A stretch of DNA of 64,000 nucleotides from DATLSM01 sp963722965 (GCA_963722965.1 CAVROX010000003.1:1-64000), one strand, 5' to 3'. Counted from the stretch's first letter, positions 19,550 to 29,448 are shown. Notes: generated by a model from the letters alone, not told the origin. Program-made: numbers and translations.

Positions 19550-20464
19550 CTAATCGACCTCTAGTCCGGGCTCTCCGATCAAGTATTCGGACTCGGGCAT
19601 CTCACCCGTCAGGCTCTTACTCTCAGCTGGTGAGCGTCGGATGTCGGGGTGAGTAATTGCCAAATAGGAGACCAGAACGACGACAGCGATAGAGAGCAAC
19701 AGGGCAGTCGGTCCGTCGCCGAAGCTTAAGCCGCCGATGTTGTGTGGTTTGCTGATGTAGTCGGCAAACGACGCTCCGAGTGGACGCGTCACAATATAGG
19801 CCATCCAGAACGCCGCGACGCTGTTCAGGCCGAAGCGCGACCAGGCCAGTGCCGGGACCAGGATGAGCACGAAGAAAAAGACACCAGAGGCCAGGTATCC
19901 CATGCCGAGGGAGGTCGCCGTAAAATCCCCGAGCGCAGTTCCGAGCGCAAAGGTGGCGAAGACGGTAGCCCAGTAGAACGCCTCCCGTCGCTGCGTGGTG
20001 ACGCTGTGGATCGACAGTGTCCCCTCGCTACGCTGCCAGGCCAAGAAGACGACCGCCAGTATGACCGCCCACAAGATCGTGGTTCCCGCGTAGGGGATGT
20101 GGCCATCGAGATGTAGGAAATCAGCAAAGCCTGTACCGGAGATGGCGATCGCATAGGCCAAGAACCAGTACGCGAAGGCTCGGTACCGGCGCGTCGCGAA
20201 CTGCAGCACAAGCGCGATCAGGAACAAAGCAACCTCGGTCCCGCCACCCCCGAAGTTCCCGTACATCTTCAGGTAATCAGAGGTGGCCTCCCCGCCAGCT
20301 GTTGTGAGGATCTTCACCACCCAGAAGAGGAAGATGATCTCCGGGACCTTTGCGACTACCGGCGCAGGAAAGATTCGCCCGATCACAGGCAGCTGGCCAC
20401 GCGCCTGCAGACGCGCTCCTCGGGAGCGTGCTGAAGATCTAAGCCGACGGTTTGTGGTGCTCAT
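19550..20464 (-). CDS. DUF347 (COG4705-like) multi-pass membrane protein
   Basis: About eight hydrophobic helices in 304 aa. Family hallmarks are the repeated motifs KVPEIIFLFWVVKILTTAGG and ATVFATFALGTALGDFTAT, plus YIVTRPLGASFADYISKP. The function of this family is unestablished. The N-terminal 35 residues are basic and cytosolic-looking. It is monocistronic, with the secreted-protein gene at 18197 downstream on the same strand. Confidence 0.82.
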   Translation of the reverse strand: MSTTNRRLRSSARSRGARLQARGQLPVIGRIFPAPVVAKVPEIIFLFWVVKILTTAGGEATSDYLKMYGNFGGGGTEVALFLIALVLQFATRRYRAFAYWFLAYAIAISGTGFADFLHLDGHIPYAGTTILWAVILAVVFLAWQRSEGTLSIHSVTTQRREAFYWATVFATFALGTALGDFTATSLGMGYLASGVFFFVLILVPALAWSRFGLNSVAAFWMAYIVTRPLGASFADYISKPHNIGGLSFGDGPTALLLSIAVVVLVSYLAITHPDIRRSPAESKSLTGEMPESEYLIGEPGLEVD

Positions 20465-20843
20465 GTGGCAGACGCCTCAAGGGGTCCGAAGGTTTGGATT
20501 GCCTCCGGACCGGCCCCTTTGGCGCTGGGAATAGTACACAGGCCCGCGCCGGTGCTCGCTTGGACGATCTGCGACTGCCCCGAGGTTCGCTTTTGAGATC
20601 GGTTTCGGCATAGGGCCCTGCGACTTTCAGAATGCCTTGGAGACCGATGCTCGTCCCTGTCGTGTGGAGTTCTACCGCTGCGTCGATTTCATCGGCGCTA
20701 GCCTTTCCGTGAAGCTGACCACATGGGAACTGCCAGCACTGTTAAGCCCTCAACGCACGCCCGCCGACTGGTATCGGGAGGCATGGCGAATGGCTGTGGT
20801 TCGGCACCGGGACGCCGGGCTCGCCAGCGCCCTTGAGTAATCC
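20465..20843. other. Intergenic region
   Basis: About 380 bases of lower GC than the flanks. One open frame (20637-20840) lacks a ribosome-binding site and any family resemblance. Confidence 0.35.
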
Positions 20844-21041
20844 TTGACTGGCTCTCGCCTTTCGTCAGCGCTCGGAGCTCTGAGGGCGAGCGCCCTTGTT
20901 GCGGCCGCCCTCTTGGTCGGGCTGCCTGTGGTTACGGGTACCGCCGACGCCAGCCCGGCCAGCCCCGTTCTCCTGGTTGCCGCCCAAGGTTGTGGCGCTA
21001 ATCTAGGGAGGACCCCGAAGCGAAGTGACGTAAGTGACTAG
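20844..21041 (+). CDS. Possible short exported peptide
   Basis: A TTG-started 65-codon frame whose product opens with a typical signal peptide (ALRASALVAAALLVGLPVV…ADA) and overlaps the next gene by eight bases. There is no ribosome-binding site and no family match; it may be a decayed duplicate of the signal region of the following gene. Confidence 0.25.
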   Translation: MTGSRLSSALGALRASALVAAALLVGLPVVTGTADASPASPVLLVAAQGCGANLGRTPKRSDVSD

Positions 21042-22725
21042 GCAGACGATCGAACGCAAGGACAAGGACGCCGCGCCGCCGCTGAGCCGATTCTTTGGCA
21101 ATGGCAGGGCGTGCAAGTTGATCCTCTGCAGCACCGTCGCCGCCCTCGCCTTGATCGTGTCACCTGCGCTGGCCGAAGCCTGCAGCACCAACGTCAATCC
21201 AATCATCAGATCCGTCTCGACCAAGGAGACCCTAATTGGGACGGTAATTGAATTCAAGGTCGACACCAGCGGCCACAATTTTATCTACGAATTTACATAC
21301 GGCCTAGAATCCGATGAAGAAGACTCTACGCTGCCCAGAAAGCTATATTTTGAACCTGAATTTCAAACCGTCTCCGAACTGATCTATGGCCTAAGGCCCG
21401 GCAAGACCTACATGTACCGCCTAAACATCGAAAACCACGTTCATCATTTGGCCGAATGTCGCGAAGGCACCTTCACGACTCCACTTCGCCCCGAAGTTGA
21501 AATCAGCCCCGCGAGTGAAGTTCCCTACGGAGTGAAGCTGAACGGTTTGGTCTATCCCAACGGAGGGGAAACCCGATACACGTTCGAATACGGTCCGACA
21601 ACTACTTATGGAACCAGGTCGTTCGAACTGACGGTACCGGCCGGAGACCTTGCGCTCCCGGTGGAAGCGGTGATCCGAGACGGCTCGCTGATTCCCTACC
21701 GCAAATACGATTTCCGCCTGATCGCCGAAAACAGCGTCGGCAGAGTTGAAAGCCCCAACCTGACCTTCATCGCGCCGAAAATAGAAGAACCACCGCTTGC
21801 GATCGCAAACCCGCCCATCCAAACCTCCAGCACCGCCGCCACGCTGCAGGGGGCGATCGATCCGGGAGGTCTGTCGAGCACCTACCGCTTCGAATTCGGC
21901 AAGACCCTGGCCTACGGGACGGACGCCCCAGAAACCGAAGCAACGATTCCAGCCGGGGATGGCCTGGTCGTGGTTGAAGCGCCGGCCACTGGCCTGCAAC
22001 CCAACACGACCTACTTCTGCCGCCTCGTTGCAAAGAACGCGAAGGGGGAATCCAAGAGCTTAGAGGAGGTATTCACAACCCCCCCCGAACCCCCCCTCGC
22101 AACGGCAACCGCCTACGCCCAAACCGCGCATGGCTACCTGCTCAGCGGAACCGTCGAGCCGAATGGCGAGAAGACCAGCTACTACTTCGAATTTGGAGCC
22201 CCCCAGGCCGGCGGCCTGAGGAGTTCTGAAGGGCAGAGCGCCGGCGCCGGCACGACCCCGGTGGCGGTCTCCCAGCCGATCGGCCCCCTGCCTCCCGATA
22301 CGCTCTTTCAGTTCCGCTTGGTCGCGACCAACTCCGGCGGTGAGACGAAGAGCAAAGAGGTCTTCTTTACTACGCCAGGCGAAGCGGTAACCGAGCTACC
22401 GCCAGCGAAATCGATCAGCGTGCAGTCGGTCTCGGTGCGGGGCACAACGGCCTCGATCGAGCTCAGCGCTCCCGATCTGGGGTTGATCAGCGCGGCTGGC
22501 AGGGACCTGAGGGAAGCGAGCAGAGTCTCCTACGCCGCCGGCCCCGTCAAGCTCAGCCTCTCCTTGACTTCCGCCGGGATCAGGCAGCTGAAAAGAGAAA
22601 GGCGCCACCAGCTGAAGCTGCCCGTTCAGATCACCTTCTTGCCCTTCCAGTCAGGCGGCGGTAAAGCGCAGAAGGCCAGCGCGAAGCTGGTGTTTAGGAC
22701 GGGGACCTCAAATCGGGCCCGCTGA
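21034..22725 (+). CDS. Secreted protein with four fibronectin type III-like repeats
   Basis: A 563-aa exported protein. A signal sequence near residues 27-48 (LILCSTVAALALIVSPALA) is followed by four beta-sandwich repeats of about 90 residues. Each has the motif Y-x-F-E-[YF]-G (YTFEYG, YRFEFG, YYFEFG) and ends with F-R-L-[IV]-A-x-N (FRLIAEN, CRLVAKN, FRLVATN). The C-terminus is a different basic domain (SVQSVSVRGTTASIELSAPD… then LKRERRHQLKLPVQITF), which may hold it at the cell surface. This repeat type is common in Thermoleophilia. No catalytic motif is visible; adhesion or envelope scaffolding is inference. Confidence 0.8.
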   Translation: MTRQTIERKDKDAAPPLSRFFGNGRACKLILCSTVAALALIVSPALAEACSTNVNPIIRSVSTKETLIGTVIEFKVDTSGHNFIYEFTYGLESDEEDSTLPRKLYFEPEFQTVSELIYGLRPGKTYMYRLNIENHVHHLAECREGTFTTPLRPEVEISPASEVPYGVKLNGLVYPNGGETRYTFEYGPTTTYGTRSFELTVPAGDLALPVEAVIRDGSLIPYRKYDFRLIAENSVGRVESPNLTFIAPKIEEPPLAIANPPIQTSSTAATLQGAIDPGGLSSTYRFEFGKTLAYGTDAPETEATIPAGDGLVVVEAPATGLQPNTTYFCRLVAKNAKGESKSLEEVFTTPPEPPLATATAYAQTAHGYLLSGTVEPNGEKTSYYFEFGAPQAGGLRSSEGQSAGAGTTPVAVSQPIGPLPPDTLFQFRLVATNSGGETKSKEVFFTTPGEAVTELPPAKSISVQSVSVRGTTASIELSAPDLGLISAAGRDLREASRVSYAAGPVKLSLSLTSAGIRQLKRERRHQLKLPVQITFLPFQSGGGKAQKASAKLVFRTGTSNRAR

Positions 22726-22809
22726 GTCGCAGGCCTCATCGGGCTCCGGGGCTTGGTAGGGGATGGGGAGCGTAGGGGTGGGGGTTGAGGTGAGTCCGGC
22801 ACTGCGCCG

Positions 22810-23073
22810 CTACGCCTGCGCGATGACTTCTCCAACCTCGACGCTGTCGATCGTCACAGCCTCGGCGGGGCCACCGGCCATCTGGTCAACGAGGGCCTGG
22901 GCCCCAGGCTCTGAGTCAAACACAGCGATCGAGGTCCCTTTCTCTTGCGAGAGAGCGACCCAGTAGCCCGCGACGAATCCAGGTGCCGCGGAGACTCGCG
23001 GCACGAGCTCTTTCAGCTCGGCCTGAGCGGCAGAGAGATCCTTGATGGTGACGTTGATGACGACTGCGTGCAT
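22810..23073 (-). CDS. ABM-fold (antibiotic biosynthesis monooxygenase-like) small protein
   Basis: An 87-aa ferredoxin-like alpha/beta protein (VVINVTIKDLSAAQAELKEL, VAGYWVALSQEKGTSIAVFD, VEVGEVIAQA). It fits the dimeric ABM/YdhR-like fold used by small monooxygenases and heme-degrading enzymes, but it lacks residues that would settle an activity. ATG 23073; AAAGAAAGG lies just upstream. It stands alone. Confidence 0.7.
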   Translation of the reverse strand: MHAVVINVTIKDLSAAQAELKELVPRVSAAPGFVAGYWVALSQEKGTSIAVFDSEPGAQALVDQMAGGPAEAVTIDSVEVGEVIAQA

Positions 23074-23460
23074 GGGACCACCTTTCTTTGGCTGCGGGCG
23101 AGCATATGCGGTGGCGAGAACCTAGGTCAATCTCACCCGCCCTCGCCACCCCTGGTCCCACGACCTGCCCGGGCTGGGTGTGGCGTCGCAATCCCACCCC
23201 TAACCTCGGCGTTGTTCAAACGCCTGAACGAGTGATGTTCTCAATCAGGGCAAGGCCCACTAAGCTCGTGTCGATGTCGGGACTCGCATGATGGGTGATC
23301 CGACGCAGTTGACAAGGCGGCGGAAAAGGAGACCGAAAAAGCCCAATCTGAACTCTATCGGCAGGCCCAAGGTAGCCGCCTTGGAACGTCGCGTAGTTCC
23401 GCTTGGGTTCAGTGTGCCTCTTGAGCCTACCGCGCGGTTCGCCTTCATCTCCCGCCTGAC
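23074..23460. other. Intergenic region
   Basis: About 390 bases between the ABM gene start and the stop of the interrupted flavoprotein. No supported gene. Confidence 0.4.
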
Positions 23461-24071
23461 TCAGACTCTGTCCAGCTGCTTCAGCTGCTCGATCGCCGCG
23501 CCGACATGCGTGAGATATCGCTTTACGACTTCTTGGACGAACGGCTCCGAAGCGTGGTCGGGAAGTGCACGCAAAAGGTTCAGCCGGCTCTTGGCTATCC
23601 AAGCTGAGAGGTCGGGCTCGCTTAGCCACCGTCCCTCCGTTTTCCATGTGAGGCTCATCATGCGCGGCCAGTCCTCGATGCTGCTGGCATATGGATTGGC
23701 TGGACAGAGCCTGTTCTTTTCCGCGTCATCATCCCGGTTGGCCTCGACGAAGCCGACGAGGGCTGCGTTGAAACAAGGCGAGAGGTGTCTCACCTCTTGG
23801 AGCACGATCCGATCGGGCTGGAAGATCGGCGTGGCGGCGGCGTCTTTCAGGCCGAGCGCCGTGCAGTCCACGTGCAGCGTGTTGGGGCTGGTCTCAATTT
23901 CTCCACAGTCGAGCACGAGCCGGTCTGCCACGATTCGGCGTACCCGGCCGAGCCTGATGAAGTCTTCAATTTGCCGAAGCGCGGCTAGCTCGCGGGCGCT
24001 GAGCATGGTGCCGCGATACATGGTGGCCGGCACCCTCGGATCGATACGGGTCAGTCGCCCCGAGGCCTCTA
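23461..24071 (-). pseudogene. FAD/NAD(P)-binding oxidoreductase, C-terminal fragment (split by IS630 insertion)
   Basis: This fragment encodes the last 200 or so residues (LEASGRLTRIDPRVPATMYR…LTHVGAAIEQLKQLDRV) of the flavoprotein whose first 258 residues lie at 25209-25985. Joining the two at the single TA target gives one uninterrupted frame: LFERL from the upstream part runs straight into EASGRLTR. It is therefore the 3' half of a gene broken by a recent transposition, not a gene of its own. An internal ATG could still give a truncated product. Confidence 0.85.
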
Positions 24072-25208
24072 GTGCACTGTCTCTAAAATAGCTTGACATA
24101 GAGGAGCAGTTGTTATAGCGTCGGAGCGTGGCAGCGACTGCGCCTGCTGAGGTCTCCGAAGAGCAGCGAGCGCTGCTTGAGCGCTGGGTGAAGGCGCACG
24201 GCACCCCGCAGAGCATCGCGATGCGGGCCCGGATCGTGCTGATGGCAGCCGACGGTGCATCAAACAGTGCGATTGCCCGAGCGCTGAGTGTGAGTCGCCC
24301 GACGGTGATCATGTGGCGGGAGCGCTTCGCCGAGGGTGGTCCTGAGGCACTCACCGAGGTGAAGGAGGGTCGCGGGCGAAAGCGCACGATCTCTGCGGCG
24401 AAGGTGAAGGAGATCGTCCAGGCGACGACGCAGAGCACGCCTCCAGGGCAGACGCACTGGAGCTGTCGCTCGATGGCCAAGGCCCAGGGCGTCAGCCCGG
24501 CGAGCGTGCAGCGCATCTGGGACGCGCACGGGCTGGCGCCCCACCGGGTGCGAGCGTTCAAGCTCTCCACCGATCCCCGCTTCACCGAGAAGCTGACCGA
24601 CGTCGTCGGCCTCTACCTCAACCCGCCCGAGAAGGCGCTGGTCCTGTGCGTGGATGAGAAGAGCCAGATCCAGGCGCTCGATCGCACCCAGCCGAGCCTG
24701 CCGATGAAGCGCGGCCGCGCCGGGACGATGACCCACGACTACAAGCGCAACGGGACCACCACCCTGTTCGCGGCGCTCAACACGCTTGACGGCAGCGTGA
24801 TCGGGCAGTGCCTGCCCCGCCACCGCCACCAGGAGTTCCTCAAGTTCCTGCGCCGCCTCGATCGCGAGTTACCTGAGGAGCTCGAGCTGCACCTGATCCT
24901 CGACAACTACCGAACCCACAAGCACGCCGAGGTGAACGCCTGGTTGGAGCGCCACCCGCGCTTTCACCTGCACTTCACGCCGACCTCGAGCTCGTGGTTA
25001 AACCTTGTCGAGCGCTGGTTGGTTCAGAGAGCTCACCGACAAGGCGATCCGCCGTGGTGTCTTCTACAGCGTCCCCGACCTGATCGCCGCGATCGAGGAC
25101 TACCTGAAGGCCCACAACGAGGAACCCAAACCGTTCGTCTGGACCGCCTCGATCGACTCGATTCTCGAGAAGGTCGGGCGGTGTAAAGCCGTTTTAGAGA
25201 CGGTGCAC
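24072..25208 (+). mobile_element. IS630-family insertion sequence (1137 bp)
   Basis: Both ends carry near-perfect inverted repeats of about 23 bases beginning GTGCACYGTCTCTAAAAYRG. The element is flanked on each side by TA (24070-24071 and 25209-25210), the duplicated target typical of IS630/Tc1-mariner transposition. It holds one transposase gene on the plus strand and sits inside a minus-strand flavoprotein gene. Confidence 0.9.
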
Positions 25209-25211
25209 TAG
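24128..25211 (+). CDS. IS630-family DDE transposase, frameshifted by a 4-bp tandem duplication
   Basis: An N-terminal helix-turn-helix (SNSAIARALSVSRPTVIMWR) and a second winged helix precede the DDE domain. Catalytic residues are D in LVLCVDEKSQIQAL, D in LILDNYRTHKHAE and E in SSSWLNLVERW. Right after that Glu, GGTTGGTT (25017-25024) shifts the frame. Removing one GGTT restores WFRELTDKAIRRGVF and the ordinary C-terminus. The stop codon TAG at 25209-25211 is made from the target TA plus one chromosomal G. GTG 24128 is the start. The duplication may inactivate the enzyme or be part of frameshift expression known in some IS630 elements. Confidence 0.88.
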
Positions 25212-25985
25212 TCGCTCGAAGAGGTCGTCGATGTTCCTCGCTTCGGTACCAGCTTCGACGTCTAGAGCGTTCCCCTCCATGAGCGCGCCAACCTGCTCCA
25301 GCGGCTGAAAGTGGCTGCGGTCGTAGAACCACGCGTCGCGCGGCCGTACCCAGCGGATTCGATCTGGCTGAACGTCGTTGTCGAGAAGCCAGATGCACGC
25401 ATCCACAGCAGTTTTCCCGGACCCGAGTACCGCGTAGGAGCAGTCTGGCTGCGCCGCCGCCGGCAGATCGTTGATGGGGACGAGCCGAACGTCCGACGCA
25501 ACCTGGAACGGGACAGCGTGGGTCGCCGGAATCGACGCCTCCAGGTATCGAGCATCGACAACCTTGCGACGAACGTCCACATCGTGAAGCTCTCCGGTGC
25601 TCAGGTCTCTGATCTGCTCACCGTCACTCGCAGGGCCCAGGTGCTCGTGGCCGCTGAGCACGCGGGCGCGGCCTGTCTTCGTGAGCCGTCCGGCCGCCTC
25701 GGCTAAATTCTCAGAGACCTCGCCGCCGGTCGCCCGCTCGTAGTATCCGGCGTTCTCGCCGCCCGGGTCGATGCGGTCCTCACCCAGCGCCAGCGAGTTC
25801 ACGCCATAGTAGGCGGAAGGTGTGTGTAGGCGAACGAATGGATAGGCATCGACCCAGTGACCTCCGGGGTCCTGTCGAATGTCGATCAACGTCAACTCAA
25901 CGTCCGCCTCGCTCAGCAGAGCATCAGCGAAGGCGAGACCTCTCGCCCCGGCTCCCACGATCAGATAATCGGTCTCGACGCGCAT
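25209..25985 (-). pseudogene. FAD/NAD(P)-binding oxidoreductase, N-terminal fragment (split by IS630 insertion)
   Basis: The first 258 residues carry an FAD-binding Rossmann motif (DYLIVGAGARGLAFADALL, GxGxxG near residue 11) and a second dinucleotide fold (SYAVLGSGKTAVDACIWLL), as in flavin monooxygenase-like or NAD(P)-binding flavoproteins. The frame ends at the IS630 right end. With the fragment at 23461-24071 it rebuilds a 461-aa protein. Substrate unknown. Confidence 0.85.
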
Positions 25986-26515
25986 ATCCTCCCTCTGGCT
26001 CTACGCTGAGAGCCGGTCCTGCGTTCGACCGGAACGAAAATAGCTTAGGGCCGCGCGATTAGGGAAGTCGGTGCCGCGTGTTCTGGCAATCCTGACGGCA
26101 TCTCGAACACCGCTGGGGCAACGCTGATTGAGACCTGAACCTTCAGCTCCTCGATGGTCCGGTCCCCGTCCGGTTGCACAGTGATCGAGCCTCCGGCCGC
26201 GGAGGTCGTCGAGACTCGCCACGGCGTTTGCAGATCGGGGGCAGGGCTGGCGCGGACCGGGCCAGCACTCAGGGCCTTACGGGAGGCGGTTGGACCGCGT
26301 GCTGGTCGGTGCGCAAGGAATCGGCTTAGGGCGCCGGATGATCCGACGCCGTTGACGCTGCTGCGGCGGCGCGAGTGCGCCACCGCAGCTAACGTTTCTT
26401 GAGATTTCCCGCTTTTGCCGCAGGCGGTATTACTTGATCCCGGTGTATGCAGTGGTCCGGCGAGGCTGTCCGAAATGGATGCTCGCAAACCCGGTTCGCT
26501 GATACTCTCGTCTGT
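25986..26515. other. Intergenic region with possible decayed sequence
   Basis: About 530 bases. A minus-strand frame ending at 26045 has some coding-like character but no recognisable family. The stretch 26200-26390 weakly resembles 27610-27800 (shared TCGAGACTCGCC, then similar GC-rich blocks), so both may be remnants of one sequence. Confidence 0.25.
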
Positions 26516-27175
26516 ATGCCACGCCGTGGCTTTCGGGCACCGATAATAAGCAGACAGGTCACGAGGACCGCGCTGCTCGTGATGCTTGCGGCGTTGATCA
26601 CGCTCCCAGCCTTCGCGGTGGCGTCTCACAATAGTTCGCCGAGAGTCCCGGACTGCTCGGCTTTGTCACGCGGCGCAATTGCGAATCTGGCGGGGACCGG
26701 CCCGCTCAAGCTCGAAAAGAAGGTGGGCAACCTATGCACTTTTACGGGCAAAATTCCCAAGCACTACAAACCCGCGCTTGTAATCCAGATCGTCCCCTGG
26801 AGTAAGCAACTGTTCTCCGTGGCCGAACACGACGCCGTGCACTCGGCCGCGCGCGAACACGAGCAGTTCGGCGTCGTGAGCCGAGCGCTGAAGGTCGGGA
26901 AGAAGGCATTCTTTGTGACCGGCACGATGACGAGCGCATCGCTACCGCCATGTGGGTCTGAAGAAGCACCGGCGCCATCGCCGCTGGAAGTGCGTACCGG
27001 CCCAATCTGTGCCGGTGAGCCCTCGGCCACGCACATCACTGTGATCGGGTACGGACCCTCGCCCGGCGGCGCAGAGTTGATGGTATCAGCCGGCGGCGTC
27101 GCTCAGCAGGGCGACATCTCGTTGATTCACGTGATCACCCTGGTCAAGGACCTCATCTCTGGCAAAATCCATTGA
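26516..27175 (+). CDS. Secreted protein of unknown function
   Basis: ATG 26516 opens a 219-aa protein with a basic start and signal peptide (TRTALLVMLAALITLPAFAV). The mature part has four cysteines (PDCSAL, LCTFTG, PPCGSE, PICAGE) and alternating beta-like segments (ALVIQIVPWSKQLFSV, VGKKAFFVTG). No family recognised. An in-frame ATG at 26447 is less likely because it would precede the signal peptide with 23 unrelated residues. Confidence 0.6.
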   Translation: MPRRGFRAPIISRQVTRTALLVMLAALITLPAFAVASHNSSPRVPDCSALSRGAIANLAGTGPLKLEKKVGNLCTFTGKIPKHYKPALVIQIVPWSKQLFSVAEHDAVHSAAREHEQFGVVSRALKVGKKAFFVTGTMTSASLPPCGSEEAPAPSPLEVRTGPICAGEPSATHITVIGYGPSPGGAELMVSAGGVAQQGDISLIHVITLVKDLISGKIH

Positions 27176-28089
27176 ATTGGGCTGCGTCACAAGCCCGAAA
27201 GCTGATTGAGCATCGTTGCGCAGTCCGGTGAGAAGCCGACCGCGCGACGGATAACTGAGAAGCTATCACCATCGACCTAGTAGGTATGACCGCCCGTCTT
27301 GAGCGCCTCCTAGAAGTTGATTAGGCCGCTGAGTAGGAGTGCTTTCTAGCGGTCGGCTGTGGGTGACTAGTACCGATATTCTTCTTTTGGCTCGGCCTGT
27401 CTGCCCTCCGTAATAGGAACGGATGGCTCACCTTCTTCTTCTTCTTCTTCTTGGGGATCTCCCTCCCGATCCCGTGGATTTTCGTTGCCTTCAGCGATCC
27501 CAGGTATGGGACCAAGTCAGCGTAGGCGACCGAGAGTGGATGGCGATTCCGGACGAGACGTTCCCTGCAGGCACGGGCGTCGACAGTGAGCTACTGCGAG
27601 ATCGCGAGTTCAGCCGCAGCGAGATTGTCGAGACTCGCCGGGTTGTCCGTCGGGTAGGGCGGGAGTGGTCCGGGTGCTGGGAGGACTCGCTGCCCCTGAG
27701 CAAAGTTGGGGCCGCATGCTGGGCGGTTGGCTGCGGAACTGTTGAAGGCGCCCGATCATCGACGTCGTTGACGCGGCGGCGTACAAGCGTTGGCACAGAT
27801 GATGAACGGGGGTCTCCATGGCACCCAGAAACATTACTGAGGCCGTATCTTGACGCTGACCACATCTAAACCCGCGTTCAGTACGCTCGTTACTTAAACT
27901 GCTGCATAGTGTCGTCCGGCGCCTGTGTCAGCGAGAAGGACAGCAGGATGAGTGGTGTAGGTCGCATCTGTGACAACGAGCGGTGCGTTTCGTGGTGCCC
28001 CTGCATCAATCGGGAGGCGGCAGGTCTTTGTCTTATCAAGTCGCCATGGGAGGGTTCATTACTCAAAGTATGAGGGTCTTGCCCCTGGT
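27176..28089. other. Long intergenic region with a (CTT)n tract
   Basis: About 910 bases. At 27431-27451 there is a run of about seven CTT triplets. An open frame at 27423-27869 begins over this run but its product (poly-Leu then low-complexity) has no family match, so I do not call it. No terminator or RNA gene was recognised. Confidence 0.35.
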
Positions 28090-28491
28090 CTACTCTCCCC
28101 AGCCGTCGTAAGCGGTGATTTTCTCCTCCATATCGAACCAGTACTCACGAAAGGCGGTGCATCGGCCGTCGGTTTCATCGAGTTGAGCTACAAGGCACCC
28201 GGCAATCGCCGCCTCCTCGGCTCCCTTGGTCGCCGTAACCCAAAACTCAGCCGCAACGCGATTCCCGTCGATCACCGGCTTTCCCATGCGCACGCTCACG
28301 GTGCCCTGCGCGGCCTTCTCCTTTTCGACGTATTGCCGTAACGCCTCTCGTCCAACGATAGTTTCTTCTGGATGGGCGACATAGACGACATCATCACTGT
28401 GGAGGGCGACGAAGCTCTCGACGTCCCAACTTTCCCAGGTTTGTCCGTAGTGCTCGACGTAGGCCGCGGCCACTTCTCGGTCCAAACTCAT
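28090..28491 (-). CDS. SnoaL-like / NTF2-fold protein
   Basis: A 133-aa cone-shaped alpha+beta protein. The pattern YVEHYGQTWESWDVESFVALHSDDVVY…PEETIVGREALRQYVE, followed by a beta-sheet ending FREYWFDMEE, is typical of SnoaL-like or ketosteroid-isomerase-like domains, which bind small hydrophobic ligands. ATG 28491 is preceded by GGAGGAG within about ten bases. Activity cannot be assigned. Confidence 0.75.
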   Translation of the reverse strand: MSLDREVAAAYVEHYGQTWESWDVESFVALHSDDVVYVAHPEETIVGREALRQYVEKEKAAQGTVSVRMGKPVIDGNRVAAEFWVTATKGAEEAAIAGCLVAQLDETDGRCTAFREYWFDMEEKITAYDGWGE

Positions 28492-28623
28492 GACTCCTCC
28501 TTTGCGGAGTTACGCGGCAGGATGCGCATGCGGTTGGTTTGCGCGACCCAGAAGTATCCTGCAGATTGGGCTCCAGGTCGGCGATAGTGGGTGGGGGGAC
28601 GAAAGAGCAGTTAACCTGCTCGG

Positions 28624-29136
28624 ATGGAGCGCGATGAGCTGCGGGCGATTCAGGCGCCGTTGAAGAAGCGCTACGGCGAGGAGCCCGCGGCGGCCCTGGT
28701 CACCCTCTCGGCAAGCGGCAGCTTAGGCGAGGGTGTTTCGTGCTCGGTAAACACCGGGCGCTCTTTGGCTGAGGCAGGGCTGCATCCAGCCTCTGGCGGA
28801 GATGGTTCGCTGCTGTGCTCGGGAGACATGCTGCTTGAAGCGCTGGTCGCTTGCGCCGGCGTGACGCTGCGGGCCGTGGCCACCTCGCTTGGCATCCCCG
28901 TCCAGGCAGGCAGGGTATGCGCAGCGGGCGACATCGACTTCCGCGGCACGATGGCGGTCGACCGCACCGCCCCGGTTGGCTTCCGCGCTATCCGCCTCAG
29001 CTTCGACCTCGAAACCGACGCAAGCCAAGACGAGCTGGACACCCTGCTGGAGCTGACTGAGCGCTATTGCGTAGTTCTTCAGAGCCTTGCTAACCCCCCG
29101 GAGCTGTCAGTCACGACTACCGTCAGAGAGTCCTAA
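28624..29136 (+). CDS. OsmC family protein
   Basis: A 170-aa protein of the OsmC/Ohr superfamily. The central helix motif with its cysteine (LLEALVACAGVTLRAVATSL) and the C-terminal TERYCVVLQSLANP give the two cysteines that in Ohr/OsmC enzymes reduce organic hydroperoxides. It starts with ATG 28624 and is monocistronic. Its exact subgroup is not decided. Confidence 0.8.
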   Translation: MERDELRAIQAPLKKRYGEEPAAALVTLSASGSLGEGVSCSVNTGRSLAEAGLHPASGGDGSLLCSGDMLLEALVACAGVTLRAVATSLGIPVQAGRVCAAGDIDFRGTMAVDRTAPVGFRAIRLSFDLETDASQDELDTLLELTERYCVVLQSLANPPELSVTTTVRES

Positions 29137-29448
29137 GGTTCGAAAACTCTTCGAAAGGGCCCTGACAGCGAACCTCGCGCCTGAAAAAAGTATTTGGGGG
29201 CGATTCGCCCAGTGCCCCTAAAGCGCACTTCGAGAACCCCCGCATTCATTCATCGCACAGGGGTGACCAGGCCCAATCCAGTGTTGCGGTCGCTTTTCCG
29301 AGAGCGCTCGACTTGACTACATGCGCGCGACCTATTCCGCGCTCGGCCCGGGGGGGCGCGGCGGGGCGAGGGCGGAAGTTGCGCGGAGAAGGGCCTTGAG
29401 GATAGGTTTGGGTCCCGGTCAATCGGCAGCGCAGAGAGAAGGGCGGAT
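29137..29448. other. Intergenic region
   Basis: About 310 bases, GC-rich with a run of G near 29350. No supported gene or RNA. Confidence 0.4.

Noticed and set aside
26045..26629. Minus-strand frame of 194 codons
   Set aside because: It overlaps the signal-peptide start of the well-supported gene at 26516 and matches nothing.
27423..27869. 148-codon frame beginning with poly-Leu
   Set aside because: The poly-Leu comes from a CTT repeat; no ribosome-binding site and no family match.
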